This document shows positions 6,612 to 14,735 of a DNA stretch of 44,869 nt, one piece after another. Location of the stretch: contig NZ_MZMV01000056.1 of the NCBI RefSeq assembly GCF_002210435.1, positions 1-44,869 of the forward strand. The letters run 5' to 3'. This DNA comes from Micromonospora wenchangensis. GTDB taxonomy: Bacteria; Actinomycetota; Actinomycetes; Mycobacteriales; Micromonosporaceae. Numbering within the stretch: the stretch's first letter is position 1; every line of letters starts with the position of its first letter. The notes beneath the pieces were generated by a model. That model did not search any database, had not been told where the DNA came from, and worked only from the letters and a program-made list of their open reading frames with translations. Made by a program: the position numbers and the translations under genes.

Positions 6612-9497
6612 TCAGCCGCCGAGCAGCACCGACACCGCCTCCACCGTGTCCGGATGGGCGAGCAGCAGCGTCGCCGCCGCCGACCCCGCCGGGGCGTCGA
6701 CCGGCCCCGACCAACCGCCGTCGCAGCCCAGCAGCCCGGCGACCGCGTCCACCGCCACCGGATGCGCCGTGAGCAGGGCGTGCACCTGCCCCGTCGGCGC
6801 GTTCGGTCGGGCCGCCGGGGCGGGCCCGGCCGGCGGTCCCAGCCAGGGCGGCACCCAGGCGTCCAACTCGGGCAGCGTCCCCGGAAAGGTGCGCGCCGCC
6901 TCCCGCACCAGCAGCGGCACCAGCTCCGGGCCGTGCTCGCGCAGGGTGGTGATCAGCGTGGGCAGCCAGGGCAGCAGCACCGGGTCGGGCAACCGGGCGA
7001 ACGCGGTGGACATCGTCTCCACCACGAACGGCGCGAGCCCCGGCACCGGTTCCAGCGCGTGCACGAAACCGGAGAGGTACCTCGGGAACGCCGGCACCAC
7101 CAGCGGGTTACCCAGCAGGTCGGCGCAGCGCTGCCGCAGCTCGGCCAGCGGCAGCAGGCCGAGCTGGTGCCGGGCCGCCCAGAGCAGGGCGACCTTCGCC
7201 GGGCTCTCCGGGTGCGACTGGGCCACCGCGAGTTCGAGCTGGGACCTGTCGCAGCCCAGCGACAGCGCCAGGCTCTCCATGCTGAACAGGAAGCCGAGCA
7301 TCGCTCCGACCTGCCGGACCCCGGTCTCCTCCTCGACGAACGCGGTCGGCAGCAGGGTGCAGTAGTGCGCGTACCCGGTCGTCACGAACGCCTCGCACCA
7401 GGCCGGCAGGGTCGGCGCGGTGGCCCGGTGGTGGGCCAGCAACCGGCGGATGCGCCGCAGCACCTCCGGGGCGTCGTCCACCGTGCGCTCGGTGGACAGC
7501 AGTTCCACGGCCCGCGTGCCCAACTCGTCGACCAGCCGGGGGCTGTCCAGCAACCGGATGGCGTCCTCCACCGCGGCCAGGGCACCGGCGGCCGTCGCGT
7601 CGGGGCCCCGGACCGACCGCCGCAGCCGCTGCTCCAGCACCTGCTCGACGGTCACCCCCTCGTAGCCCAGCTCGATCAGCGCCCGCTGGTGCCGGCCCAA
7701 CGCCAGGTCCCAGCTCTCCTGGATCGACCGGTGCCCCAACCGGCGCTCGCCCATGATCGGGCGGACCGCGTCGGCGGGCAGCAGGTGCCGCAGCATCCAC
7801 AGCAGATCCGAGCAGCCGGCCAGCGCCGGGGTGGCGTGCAGGTCGAGCAGGGCCCGTTGGATGGTGCGTTTCTCCAGGTCCAGGCCGAGGGGTTGGAGCC
7901 GGTCGAGCACGTCGCGGGCCAGCGGCGGCAGGGCGTCGTAGCCGACCTGCCCGATCCGGTCCCCGCCGAGCAGGATCTCGCAGAGCCGCCGCACGTCCCG
8001 CCGCCCCGGCACGACGTCCTTCTCGATGCAGGTCACCGCCGCGTCGGCGAAGTCGTACGGGGTGGGCCGGGCCCGGTTGCGCAACCCGGCCAGCAGGATC
8101 GAGGTCTCGAACACCGCGATCGCGTCGGCCGTGCTGGCCAGGTACCCGTTGCGGCGGGCCAACCGGACGATGTCCACGCACCAGCCGCGCAGCTCCGCCT
8201 CGTCCAGCCCGTCGAGCGCCGGTGGCGCGGCGAGGAACCCGGTGAGCCGGTCCGCGACCGGACCGGCTGGCGCGGCGACCGGCGGGGCGGCCCTGCGCCT
8301 GCCCCGACCACCCTTGCCGCCCCGTTGGCCGTCGAGCCGGTACGGGGTCAGACCCGACCGGCCGACCGCCCGCGTCCAGTTGGCGGCGGCGATCGACACC
8401 GACCCCGGTGCCAGCCCGAACTGCGCCTCGATGGCCGAGTGGCTCGACGGGATCAGCCCGTACCGCCAGCGGGTGCCGGTGCGGGGGGTGATCGCGAAGT
8501 CCGGGGCGGGGGAGTCCAGGCCGAACTGCTCGACCCGGCTGGCGGCGTGGAACGCGCCGCACACGTAGAGACAGTCCGCCGGGTCGGCCTCGGACGCGGC
8601 GAGGTGCTCCCGCATCCGGGTCCACATGTAGCGCTCCCGGTCCTCGTCGCGGTCGGTACGGTCCGACCCGGCCGGCCGCAGCCGGCGGAACAGGCTGCCG
8701 ATCAGCACCATCACCTGCCGGTAGGTGTCGTGGTCGGCGTCGGCGAGGGGCCGTTCGACGTACTGGTCCCACCACTCCGACCAGTGCCGCACCTTGCCGT
8801 GGTGCAGCAGGTACGCCTCCAGCTCGGCGAACCGGGGTCGCAGGTCGCCGATCTCCACGCCGACCGCGTCGCCGTGCAGGGCCGCCTGCTCCCCGGCCTC
8901 GCCGCCCGCCGCCTCCGGTGAAGTGTCGGCCGGCACGTCGGTGCCCGCCCCGGCGTCGCCGCGCGGTGACCACTGGAAGACGTGGTCGGTGGAGCGGTCC
9001 ACCAGCACCAGCTCCACCCCGGGCGTCTCCAGCGCGTACGCGATCGCCTGGTACTCGGCGGACGCCTCGGTGACCGGGGCGACGACGCTCAGCGGCCCCC
9101 ACTCGGCGGGGAAACCGTCCAGCTCGGAGGCGAACGCCTGCACCGCCACCGGCAGCCGGCAGTTGCGCAGCTCGCCCAGGAGCGGCTGGAGGTCCTCGCA
9201 CAGCTCCAGGTAGATCACCTTGGGCTGCTTGTGCCGCAGCCGGCGGACCATCGCCAGCGCCGAGGCCGGCGAGTGGTGACAGACCGGGAAGATCTCCAAC
9301 CGCTCGCCCAGCGCCCGGTCGACGTCGTCGACGATGCCGGCGAGGATGCCGGCCAGCGCGTCGGCGGAACCGGCGAACGTGGCCGCCGCGTCGGTGAGCT
9401 GCTCGCGTAGCGCCCCGAACGGCCCGGCGGTCACCCCGCCGGCTGCGGCCCCGGTGACGCCGGGCGGCGCGGCGGTGCCGGTGTCGGCGGTGGTCAC
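6612..9497 (-). CDS. DUF5682-like protein with TraB/GumN-like N-terminal region, last gene of the MoxR-VWA operon
   Basis: 961 residues from the GTG at 9497, whose GTGA overlaps the stop of the MoxR gene (9494). The same frame stays open to 10238, but that part is antiparallel-type shadow inside the MoxR gene. Residues about 65-320 show a pattern like the TraB/GumN/ChaN fold: VCHHSPAS with H74/H75 near the start, KVIYLELCEDLQPLL next, a DREDRERYMWTRM-type segment, and YVCGAFHAA at the end. In TraB-like proteins these positions form a putative hydrolase site. The remaining 600 residues are mostly helical with many Leu/Ala repeats and no recognised domain. The gene was placed by memory with the actinobacterial DUF5682 family found beside MoxR, VWA and SWIM genes. 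The TraB link is inference; the operon link is strong. Confidence 0.75.
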   Translation of the reverse strand: MTTADTGTAAPPGVTGAAAGGVTAGPFGALREQLTDAAATFAGSADALAGILAGIVDDVDRALGERLEIFPVCHHSPASALAMVRRLRHKQPKVIYLELCEDLQPLLGELRNCRLPVAVQAFASELDGFPAEWGPLSVVAPVTEASAEYQAIAYALETPGVELVLVDRSTDHVFQWSPRGDAGAGTDVPADTSPEAAGGEAGEQAALHGDAVGVEIGDLRPRFAELEAYLLHHGKVRHWSEWWDQYVERPLADADHDTYRQVMVLIGSLFRRLRPAGSDRTDRDEDRERYMWTRMREHLAASEADPADCLYVCGAFHAASRVEQFGLDSPAPDFAITPRTGTRWRYGLIPSSHSAIEAQFGLAPGSVSIAAANWTRAVGRSGLTPYRLDGQRGGKGGRGRRRAAPPVAAPAGPVADRLTGFLAAPPALDGLDEAELRGWCVDIVRLARRNGYLASTADAIAVFETSILLAGLRNRARPTPYDFADAAVTCIEKDVVPGRRDVRRLCEILLGGDRIGQVGYDALPPLARDVLDRLQPLGLDLEKRTIQRALLDLHATPALAGCSDLLWMLRHLLPADAVRPIMGERRLGHRSIQESWDLALGRHQRALIELGYEGVTVEQVLEQRLRRSVRGPDATAAGALAAVEDAIRLLDSPRLVDELGTRAVELLSTERTVDDAPEVLRRIRRLLAHHRATAPTLPAWCEAFVTTGYAHYCTLLPTAFVEEETGVRQVGAMLGFLFSMESLALSLGCDRSQLELAVAQSHPESPAKVALLWAARHQLGLLPLAELRQRCADLLGNPLVVPAFPRYLSGFVHALEPVPGLAPFVVETMSTAFARLPDPVLLPWLPTLITTLREHGPELVPLLVREAARTFPGTLPELDAWVPPWLGPPAGPAPAARPNAPTGQVHALLTAHPVAVDAVAGLLGCDGGWSGPVDAPAGSAAATLLLAHPDTVEAVSVLLGG

Positions 9498-10606
9498 GAC
9501 AGCGAGGCGATCGCCTGGCGACCGCCGTCGAGGAAGCCGGCCCAGCCCTCGCCGTTCTTCTTGGCCCGGGGCTCCACCACGCCGTGCAGGTACTTGTTGA
9601 GGATCGCCAGGTCCTCCGGGCTGCGTCGGGCCAGCGACCCCACCAGCGAGGAGGCCAGCGTCTCCACCCGCAGGGCCCGGTCGCCGAAGAACTGGCTGTG
9701 CAGGATGGCGTCCTCCAGCACCCCGATCTGCTCGGCGGTGGACAGCGCCGACTCCAGCTTCTCGTCGTCGCTGGTCGCCGACGCGGCAGCGGCCCGCAGG
9801 TCGGCGAAGCTCTGCAGCAGGATGTCCAGCAGGGTGGGCGGCACGTCCAGTTCGATGCGGTGCCGGCGCAGCAGTTCCTCGGTGCGGAACCGGACGATCT
9901 CCGCCTCGCTGCGCTTGTTGGTGACCACCGGGATGCGGACGAAGTTGAACCGGCGCTTCAACGCCGAGGACAGGTCGTTGACGCCCCGGTCGCGGCTGTT
10001 CGCGGTGGCGATGATCGAGAAACCGGGCTGGGCGAAGACGATGTTGTCGTCGTTCAGCTCGGGGATGGAGACGTACTTCTCCGACAGGATGGAGATCAGC
10101 GCGTCCTGCACGTCGCTGGTGGACCGGGTCAGCTCCTCGAAGCGGCCCACCACGCCCTGCTCCATCGCCGTCATGATCGGCGACGGGATCATCGACTCCC
10201 GGGACTGCCCCTTGGCGATGACCATCGAGACGTTCCACGAGTACTTGATGTGGTCCTCGGTGGTGCCGGCGGTGCCCTGCACCACCAGCGTCGAGTTGCG
10301 GCAGATCGCGGCGGACAGCAACTCGGCCAGCCAGCTCTTGCCGGTGCCGGGGTCGCCGATGAGCAGCAGGCCCCGGTCCGACGCCAGGGTCACGATGCTG
10401 CGTTCGACGAAACTGCGGTCACCGAACCACTTCTGCGGGATCTCCCGTTCCAGACCGTCGGCCCGTTCCGAGCCGAGGACGAACAGCCGCACCATGCGCG
10501 GGCTCAACCGCCACGAGAACGGCTTCGGGCCGGTGTCGACCGACTCCAGGTAGTCGAGTTCGTCGGCGTACTTGACCTCGGCGGGGGCACGCAACATCTC
10601 GGACAT
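9494..10606 (-). CDS. MoxR-family AAA+ ATPase
   Basis: 370 residues from the ATG at 10606. Its ribosome site (TAGGAGA) overlaps the TAG stop of the VWA gene 14 nt upstream. It has Walker A GDPGTGKS (residues 84-91), a Walker B-region segment GVVGRFEEL, a sensor-1 segment IIATANSRDRG and an arginine-bearing segment ALKRRFNFVRIP, then a C-terminal lid. MoxR ATPases work with VWA partners as remodelling chaperones (for example RavA-ViaA, CbbQ-CbbO, NorQ-NorD), and here the partner VWA gene is directly upstream. It should be cytoplasmic and form a hexameric ring. The adjacent genes are likely its adaptor and target. Family is certain; target unknown. Confidence 0.92.
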   Translation of the reverse strand: MSEMLRAPAEVKYADELDYLESVDTGPKPFSWRLSPRMVRLFVLGSERADGLEREIPQKWFGDRSFVERSIVTLASDRGLLLIGDPGTGKSWLAELLSAAICRNSTLVVQGTAGTTEDHIKYSWNVSMVIAKGQSRESMIPSPIMTAMEQGVVGRFEELTRSTSDVQDALISILSEKYVSIPELNDDNIVFAQPGFSIIATANSRDRGVNDLSSALKRRFNFVRIPVVTNKRSEAEIVRFRTEELLRRHRIELDVPPTLLDILLQSFADLRAAAASATSDDEKLESALSTAEQIGVLEDAILHSQFFGDRALRVETLASSLVGSLARRSPEDLAILNKYLHGVVEPRAKKNGEGWAGFLDGGRQAIASLS

Positions 10607-10620
10607 GAGGGGTGATTCTC

Positions 10621-12156
10621 CTAGGTGAGGAAGCTCTTGAGCTCGAAGACGAGTTTGCGGATGTGACCGGAGAGCACCGGGGTGCCCAGGTCCTTGAGGC
10701 GCTGCCGGAACCAGGGGTTGACGCTCTGCTGGCCGGAGCTGCTGACCGAGCCGACCGGGATGAACCGCACCCCGGAGCGGTGCACCGCCTCGATGCCGTC
10801 GAACAACGGCTGGGATCGGTCGAACTCGTAGAAGTCCGAGATCCACACCAGCACCGTGTTGCGCGGCTCGACGATCTTGGGGCGGGCCATCGCCATCGCC
10901 ACCGGCCCGTCGTTGCCGCCACCGAGCTTGGTGCGCAGCAGCACCTCGAACGGATCGTGCACCCACGGGGTCAGGTCCAACGCCCGGGTGTCGTACGCGA
11001 TCAGGTGCACGTCCACCTTGGGCAACCCGGCGAAGATCGAGGCCAGGATGGTGCAGTTCACCATCGAGTCGACCATCGACCCGGACTGGTCCACCACCAC
11101 GATCAGCCGAGACGGAGTGGTCTTGCGGGCGGTCTGCCGGTAGTAGAGCCGGTCGACGTAGAGGCGTTCGTCCTCCGGACTCCAGTTGGTGAGGTTCTGC
11201 CAGATGGTGCGGTCCAGGTCGAGGTTGCGGTAGACCCGCTTCGGCGGAACCGACCTGTCGATCGTGCCGACGGTGGTCTGCTCGACCTGGGTCCGCAGCA
11301 CCTCGGCGACCTCGTCGACGTACCGCCGGATCAGCGACTTCGCGTTGGCCAGGGCCACCCCGGACAGGTTGGACTTGTCCCGCAGCAGTTGCTCGATCAG
11401 CGACATGCTGGGGGTGAGCTGGGCGGCCAGCTTCGGGTCGGCCAGCACCTCCCGCAGGTGCATCCGGCGGACCAGGTCACCCTCCAGGCCGGTGAGGGTG
11501 GCGCCCAACCCGCCGCCGCCCTGCCGGCGCAGTTCCTCCCCGGTGGTGCCGAGCGCCTGGGCGAACCAGCCGGCGTCGGCCTGCCACCGGGCCAGCTGGC
11601 CGGCGCTGACCGGCCCGGACCCGGTGCCGAAGACGTTGAGCAGCAGCTTCGACACCAGCGCCGCCCGGCGCACCTCGGCCTCGCCGGGCCGGTGATCCCC
11701 GCCGTCGGCGGTGTCCCCCTCGCCCGTCGCCCCCGTGGGGTCGGTGGTCGCCTCCGCCGTCTGCGTGACGTCGGTGGTCGCCTCCGCCGCCGCGGCCCGC
11801 GGGGCCCCGGTGGCGGGTGCGGGGTCGTCGCCGGGCCGGTCGTCGGTCGGGTACGCCGGGTCGGGGGCGAGCAGGCCTCGGAGTTCGTCGGCGAGCGCGG
11901 GGAAGCGCTGCACGACGGTGTCCACCGACACGGTCGGGTCCAGCAGGGCGGCGGGCAGGCCGAGGTCGTCGACCACGGCCACGCTCGCCGACTCCAGCGT
12001 GGGCTGCTCGTCGGGATCGAAGAGCCGCCCCAGCAGCCGCCAGTAGAGCACCTGCCGGCGGTTGGCGGCAGCGAGGTCACCCGGGGTGACCGCATCGCCC
12101 GGGGGCACGGTGCCGCCCGGGGGCACGGCGCCGGTCGTGGGGGTCGGATCGCTCAT
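10621..12156 (-). CDS. VWA (MIDAS) domain protein, partner of the MoxR ATPase
   Basis: 511 residues from the ATG at 12156, overlapping the TGA of the upstream gene in an ATGA. The N-terminal third has a Pro/Thr/Ala-rich, probably disordered stretch at about residues 95-155, and the middle is helical. The C-terminal VWA domain starts near residue 348 with the MIDAS motif DQSGS (D356), followed by a GGGND loop and WISDFYEFD, which supplies later metal ligands. MIDAS VWA proteins bind a metal and a partner protein, commonly as substrate adaptors of MoxR ATPases. The next gene, 14 nt downstream, is that ATPase. The longer upstream open frame (to 13131) is a shadow of the neighbouring gene. Confidence 0.9.
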   Translation of the reverse strand: MSDPTPTTGAVPPGGTVPPGDAVTPGDLAAANRRQVLYWRLLGRLFDPDEQPTLESASVAVVDDLGLPAALLDPTVSVDTVVQRFPALADELRGLLAPDPAYPTDDRPGDDPAPATGAPRAAAAEATTDVTQTAEATTDPTGATGEGDTADGGDHRPGEAEVRRAALVSKLLLNVFGTGSGPVSAGQLARWQADAGWFAQALGTTGEELRRQGGGGLGATLTGLEGDLVRRMHLREVLADPKLAAQLTPSMSLIEQLLRDKSNLSGVALANAKSLIRRYVDEVAEVLRTQVEQTTVGTIDRSVPPKRVYRNLDLDRTIWQNLTNWSPEDERLYVDRLYYRQTARKTTPSRLIVVVDQSGSMVDSMVNCTILASIFAGLPKVDVHLIAYDTRALDLTPWVHDPFEVLLRTKLGGGNDGPVAMAMARPKIVEPRNTVLVWISDFYEFDRSQPLFDGIEAVHRSGVRFIPVGSVSSSGQQSVNPWFRQRLKDLGTPVLSGHIRKLVFELKSFLT

Positions 12157-13550
12157 CGGCGCAGCAACCGTCCCGCGCGTTCGCGCAGCACGGCCACGGC
12201 GTCGCCCGCCCTGGCCTCGGCCTTCGCCACCTTCGGGTCGGTCACCCCGTCGGCCCAGTCGCCGTTGTGCGCCTCCACCGGCCGGCGCTTGACGGTGGCC
12301 TGCACCGCCAGCGGCTGCACCAGCCACCGGCCGCCGTCGAAACGGGCCAGGCCCAGGCAGGACGACGAGGCGGCGACCAGCGCCGGGGTGAGCGGCCCAC
12401 CGGCGGGCAGCCGGTCCAGGGCGACCGCGAGGCGCTGCCCGCCGAGGTCGACGGTCGACCCGCCGTCGTGCACGGTGTAACCCTCCAGCAGCACCGGCTC
12501 GGCGATCGCCGCCGGGTGCCGGTCCAGCGGCGCGGTGGCCGCCGCCGTCGCCGTGCCGAGCAGCACCCGGGCGGTGGCGAACGGGTCGGCGGGCTCGCCG
12601 GCCTGCGCCCGCTCGTCGACCCAGTGCAGGTCGCCGCCGTACGCGGGCAGGTCGGTCACGGTCAGCGCCCGCCGCTGCGCGATCGCGGTGAGCAGCACGG
12701 GGTACGCCGACAGCAGCCGCCACACCGCCGGGCCGCCGATCGTGGCGACCTTGGCCGCGCCCACCGTCACCCGGACCAACCGGGGCGGGCCGGCGTCGGC
12801 CGGTTCGAGGATCGCGTGCAGCTGCACCTGGACGGCGGTCTCGTGCTCGTGGACGTCGACCCCGAGCGGCAGCAGGCGACCGCTGACCGGGGTGGCGCCG
12901 GCCGTCGGGTCGGTGGCCGGCCCGTCCTGGGCCAGCAGCACGCCACGGGCCCACAGGTCCGCCCAGCGGCGTACCGGCGGCTGCGCCATGGTGGCCACCG
13001 GCAACCCGGCCCGCAGCTCGGCGGCGAGCCCGTCGAGCAGCACCGCCAGCCGGCGCGCCCCCGGCTCGGCCAGCGCCGCCTCGACCGGTGTGCCGACGGC
13101 GGAGAGCAGTTCGTGGTCGATGCCCCGCCATCCGGCCAGCGCCGTCTCGTGCAGCCAGGACCGGGCGGCGGCGCGGGCGGGGGAGCCGTCGGCGGGCTCA
13201 CCGGCGGGTGCCGTCCACGCCGCGCGTTCCCGCCCGAGGGCGGCGTCGAACCGGGCGGTCAGGGCGTCGTGGGTCGCGCCCAGCAGCGCCGCGCGGGCAC
13301 CGGCCAGGGCGGCCAGGTGCTCCTGACCGACGGAACCGGCGGTCACCTTGCCCACCGCCTCGGCCACCCGCTCACCCAGCGGCGTGCCCGCGACCGCGCC
13401 GGTCAGTGCGGTCAGCGCGAGGGCGTCCGCCTCGCCGACCCGGGCGAAGCCCCGCAGCAGGGCCTCGTCGAATCCGGCGACCACGTCGTCGGCGTCGGCC
13501 AGCCCGGTGGGATCGTCGCCGTGCAGCTGCGCCAGCTGCGTGCCGAGCAT
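12153..13550 (-). CDS. Unrecognised 465-aa protein of the MoxR-VWA operon
   Basis: Starts with ATG at 13550, sharing one base with the TGA of the SWIM-like gene (TGATG), and ends in an ATGA overlap with the VWA gene. The N-terminal half is Ala/Leu-rich and helical with several HDALTARFDAAL-like segments. The C-terminal half is mixed, with a beta-rich part around VQVQLHAILEPADAG and a patch QRRALTVTDLPAYGGDLHWVD. There is no signal peptide, no TM segment, and no catalytic motif that I recognise. It did not look like the DUF5691 proteins I remember from similar operons. Full translational coupling on both sides argues that it works as a stoichiometric partner of the VWA/MoxR machine. Confidence 0.8.
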   Translation of the reverse strand: MLGTQLAQLHGDDPTGLADADDVVAGFDEALLRGFARVGEADALALTALTGAVAGTPLGERVAEAVGKVTAGSVGQEHLAALAGARAALLGATHDALTARFDAALGRERAAWTAPAGEPADGSPARAAARSWLHETALAGWRGIDHELLSAVGTPVEAALAEPGARRLAVLLDGLAAELRAGLPVATMAQPPVRRWADLWARGVLLAQDGPATDPTAGATPVSGRLLPLGVDVHEHETAVQVQLHAILEPADAGPPRLVRVTVGAAKVATIGGPAVWRLLSAYPVLLTAIAQRRALTVTDLPAYGGDLHWVDERAQAGEPADPFATARVLLGTATAAATAPLDRHPAAIAEPVLLEGYTVHDGGSTVDLGGQRLAVALDRLPAGGPLTPALVAASSSCLGLARFDGGRWLVQPLAVQATVKRRPVEAHNGDWADGVTDPKVAKAEARAGDAVAVLRERAGRLLRR

Positions 13551-14056
13551 CAGCGACCTGCCCCGGTCGACGGGAACCAGTGCAGCTCGGGCAGCGCCGT
13601 GGTGCTGGCCGGGAGTTCGAGGTAGGCCAGGTGGCGCAGGAACCGGCTGAACACCACGGCGGCGGAGGTCGGCTCGTGCCGGGCGTCCAGCCGGGACAGC
13701 AGCTCGACCCCGGTCTGCGTGCCGTCGCCGGCGTCCACCCGCAGGTAGCGGGCGACCCGGTCGACGCCGTACTGGAGGACTGCCTCGTCGGCGAGGGCCT
13801 CCAGGTGCTTGCAGGGCGCGCCGCGCAGCCCGCCGCAGGGCCGGTTGTTGTTGGTGCTGCAGTGGTAGGCGTGGTTACCGGCGGTCACCGACGAGACGTA
13901 CACCCGCTCGATGTCGGAACCGCTGGACACCACTCCCTGTAACCGCCCGTCGGCCAGCTCGACGAAGGGCACCTTGGCCAGCTTGCGGGGCCGGGCCGGC
14001 GGCACCACCGCCACCACGCTCCGCCGCCGCCATGCGGCCTCGTCAGCGTCCGTCAC
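13550..14056 (-). CDS. SWIM-like zinc finger protein, first gene of the MoxR-VWA operon
   Basis: 168 residues from the GTG at 14056, chosen because GGGAGGA lies 7 nt upstream; the in-frame GTG at 14071 begins right at that site. A Cys/His cluster is seen at C66, C74, C82 and H84 (YHCSTNNNRPCGG, then APCKHLEAL). The terminal CKHLEAL fits SWIM fingers, but the first two ligands are seven residues apart instead of the classic CxC. Flanking helices and a C-terminal VFSRFLRHLAYLEL segment follow. SWIM fingers bind DNA or proteins. As the first gene of a coupled five-gene operon it may be the recognition or regulatory component. Domain call moderate, gene call strong. Confidence 0.8.
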   Translation of the reverse strand: MTDADEAAWRRRSVVAVVPPARPRKLAKVPFVELADGRLQGVVSSGSDIERVYVSSVTAGNHAYHCSTNNNRPCGGLRGAPCKHLEALADEAVLQYGVDRVARYLRVDAGDGTQTGVELLSRLDARHEPTSAAVVFSRFLRHLAYLELPASTTALPELHWFPSTGAGR

Positions 14057-14387
14057 CGCTCGTCCTCCCACCCGCCGGAAACCCGGCGTCGACCATGGTT
14101 GATGGCGTGCGCCGGCCGGGCCGGCGTCGCCGTGACCACAAGATCATGGCCCACGGGTACGACACTTCCACGGCCTCCCGCCATACCGTCCCGTGGTCCG
14201 GTCCGAGCGGCCGCACCGACCGGCCGTTCCGTCACTCTCCGGGGTTCCGACGCCACCATCGGCAGGCCGCCGCTCCGCCCCGGCTCCTTGACACCGCACT
14301 CATCCCGACGGATTGTTATATCGAATCCTGTCACTTTCTGTGGCTCGGGCCGGGTTACGGACCGCAGCCGTACCGAAGGAGACCGCC
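14057..14387. other. Divergent intergenic region (331 bp)
   Basis: This separates the leftward five-gene operon from a rightward small secreted-protein gene, so it must hold both promoters. A rightward TTGACA-led candidate is at 14288-14316. No convincing leftward promoter was found. A perfect 8+1+8 palindrome lies at 14110-14126 about 55 bp upstream of the operon start; it is pure GC and may be chance. No coding frame is supported. Confidence 0.5.
14288..14316 (+). promoter_or_regulatory. Candidate promoter of the small secreted protein gene
   Basis: A perfect TTGACA (14288-14293) is followed after 17 nt by GATTGT, a weak -10; TTATAT five bases further on is the alternative with a long spacer. 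It is the only AT-rich patch upstream of the ATG at 14388. Confidence 0.35.
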
Positions 14388-14735
14388 ATGCGCGCCACCG
14401 TCCACCGATCAGTCGCAGGTCTCGCCGTCGCCCTGGGCGTCGTGCTCACCGCGATCCTGCCGGCGTCGTCCGCGACCGCCGGCGAGCCCGTCCAGAGCCC
14501 CGACACGGGGCTGGTCTTCTACTCCAGCTACCCGACCGAGGTGGTCGGTCGGCAGGCCACGCCCGACGGCGTCTGCCGTCCCGTCCCGGTCGACGCGACC
14601 TGGCTGCTCGCCTGGAGCGGGGGCTTCCACTCCGTGTCCGGCTACCGGACGACCGACTGCACCGGCCCGGCCGCCGAACTCAACAACCTGCACAGCTGGC
14701 CGACTGGCTACCACCTGAGCTACCGCGCGGGTTGA
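14388..14735 (+). CDS. Small secreted protein, possibly crystallin-like
   Basis: 115 residues from the ATG at 14388, with AAGGAGA at 14376-14382. Residues 1-31 are a clear signal peptide ending in an SATA cleavage region. The mature protein has about 84 residues and two cysteines (in GVCRPVP and TTDCTG), likely one disulfide. The pattern C...W.L.....F.SV.GYRTTDCTG resembles short beta/gamma-crystallin-like or I36-type secreted actinobacterial proteins, but that is a weak resemblance. Its 3' end overlaps the convergent GyrI-like gene by 16 bp. Function not known. Confidence 0.7.
   Translation: MRATVHRSVAGLAVALGVVLTAILPASSATAGEPVQSPDTGLVFYSSYPTEVVGRQATPDGVCRPVPVDATWLLAWSGGFHSVSGYRTTDCTGPAAELNNLHSWPTGYHLSYRAG

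Noticed and set aside
9498..10238. Upstream extension of the 961-aa protein across the MoxR gene
   Set aside because: It lies wholly inside the well-supported MoxR gene in another frame; the GTGA overlap gives a natural start at 9497.
14110..14126. Perfect GC palindrome upstream of the five-gene operon
   Set aside because: Pure GC alternating content makes it likely by chance; no second copy or promoter link seen, so not reported as an operator.
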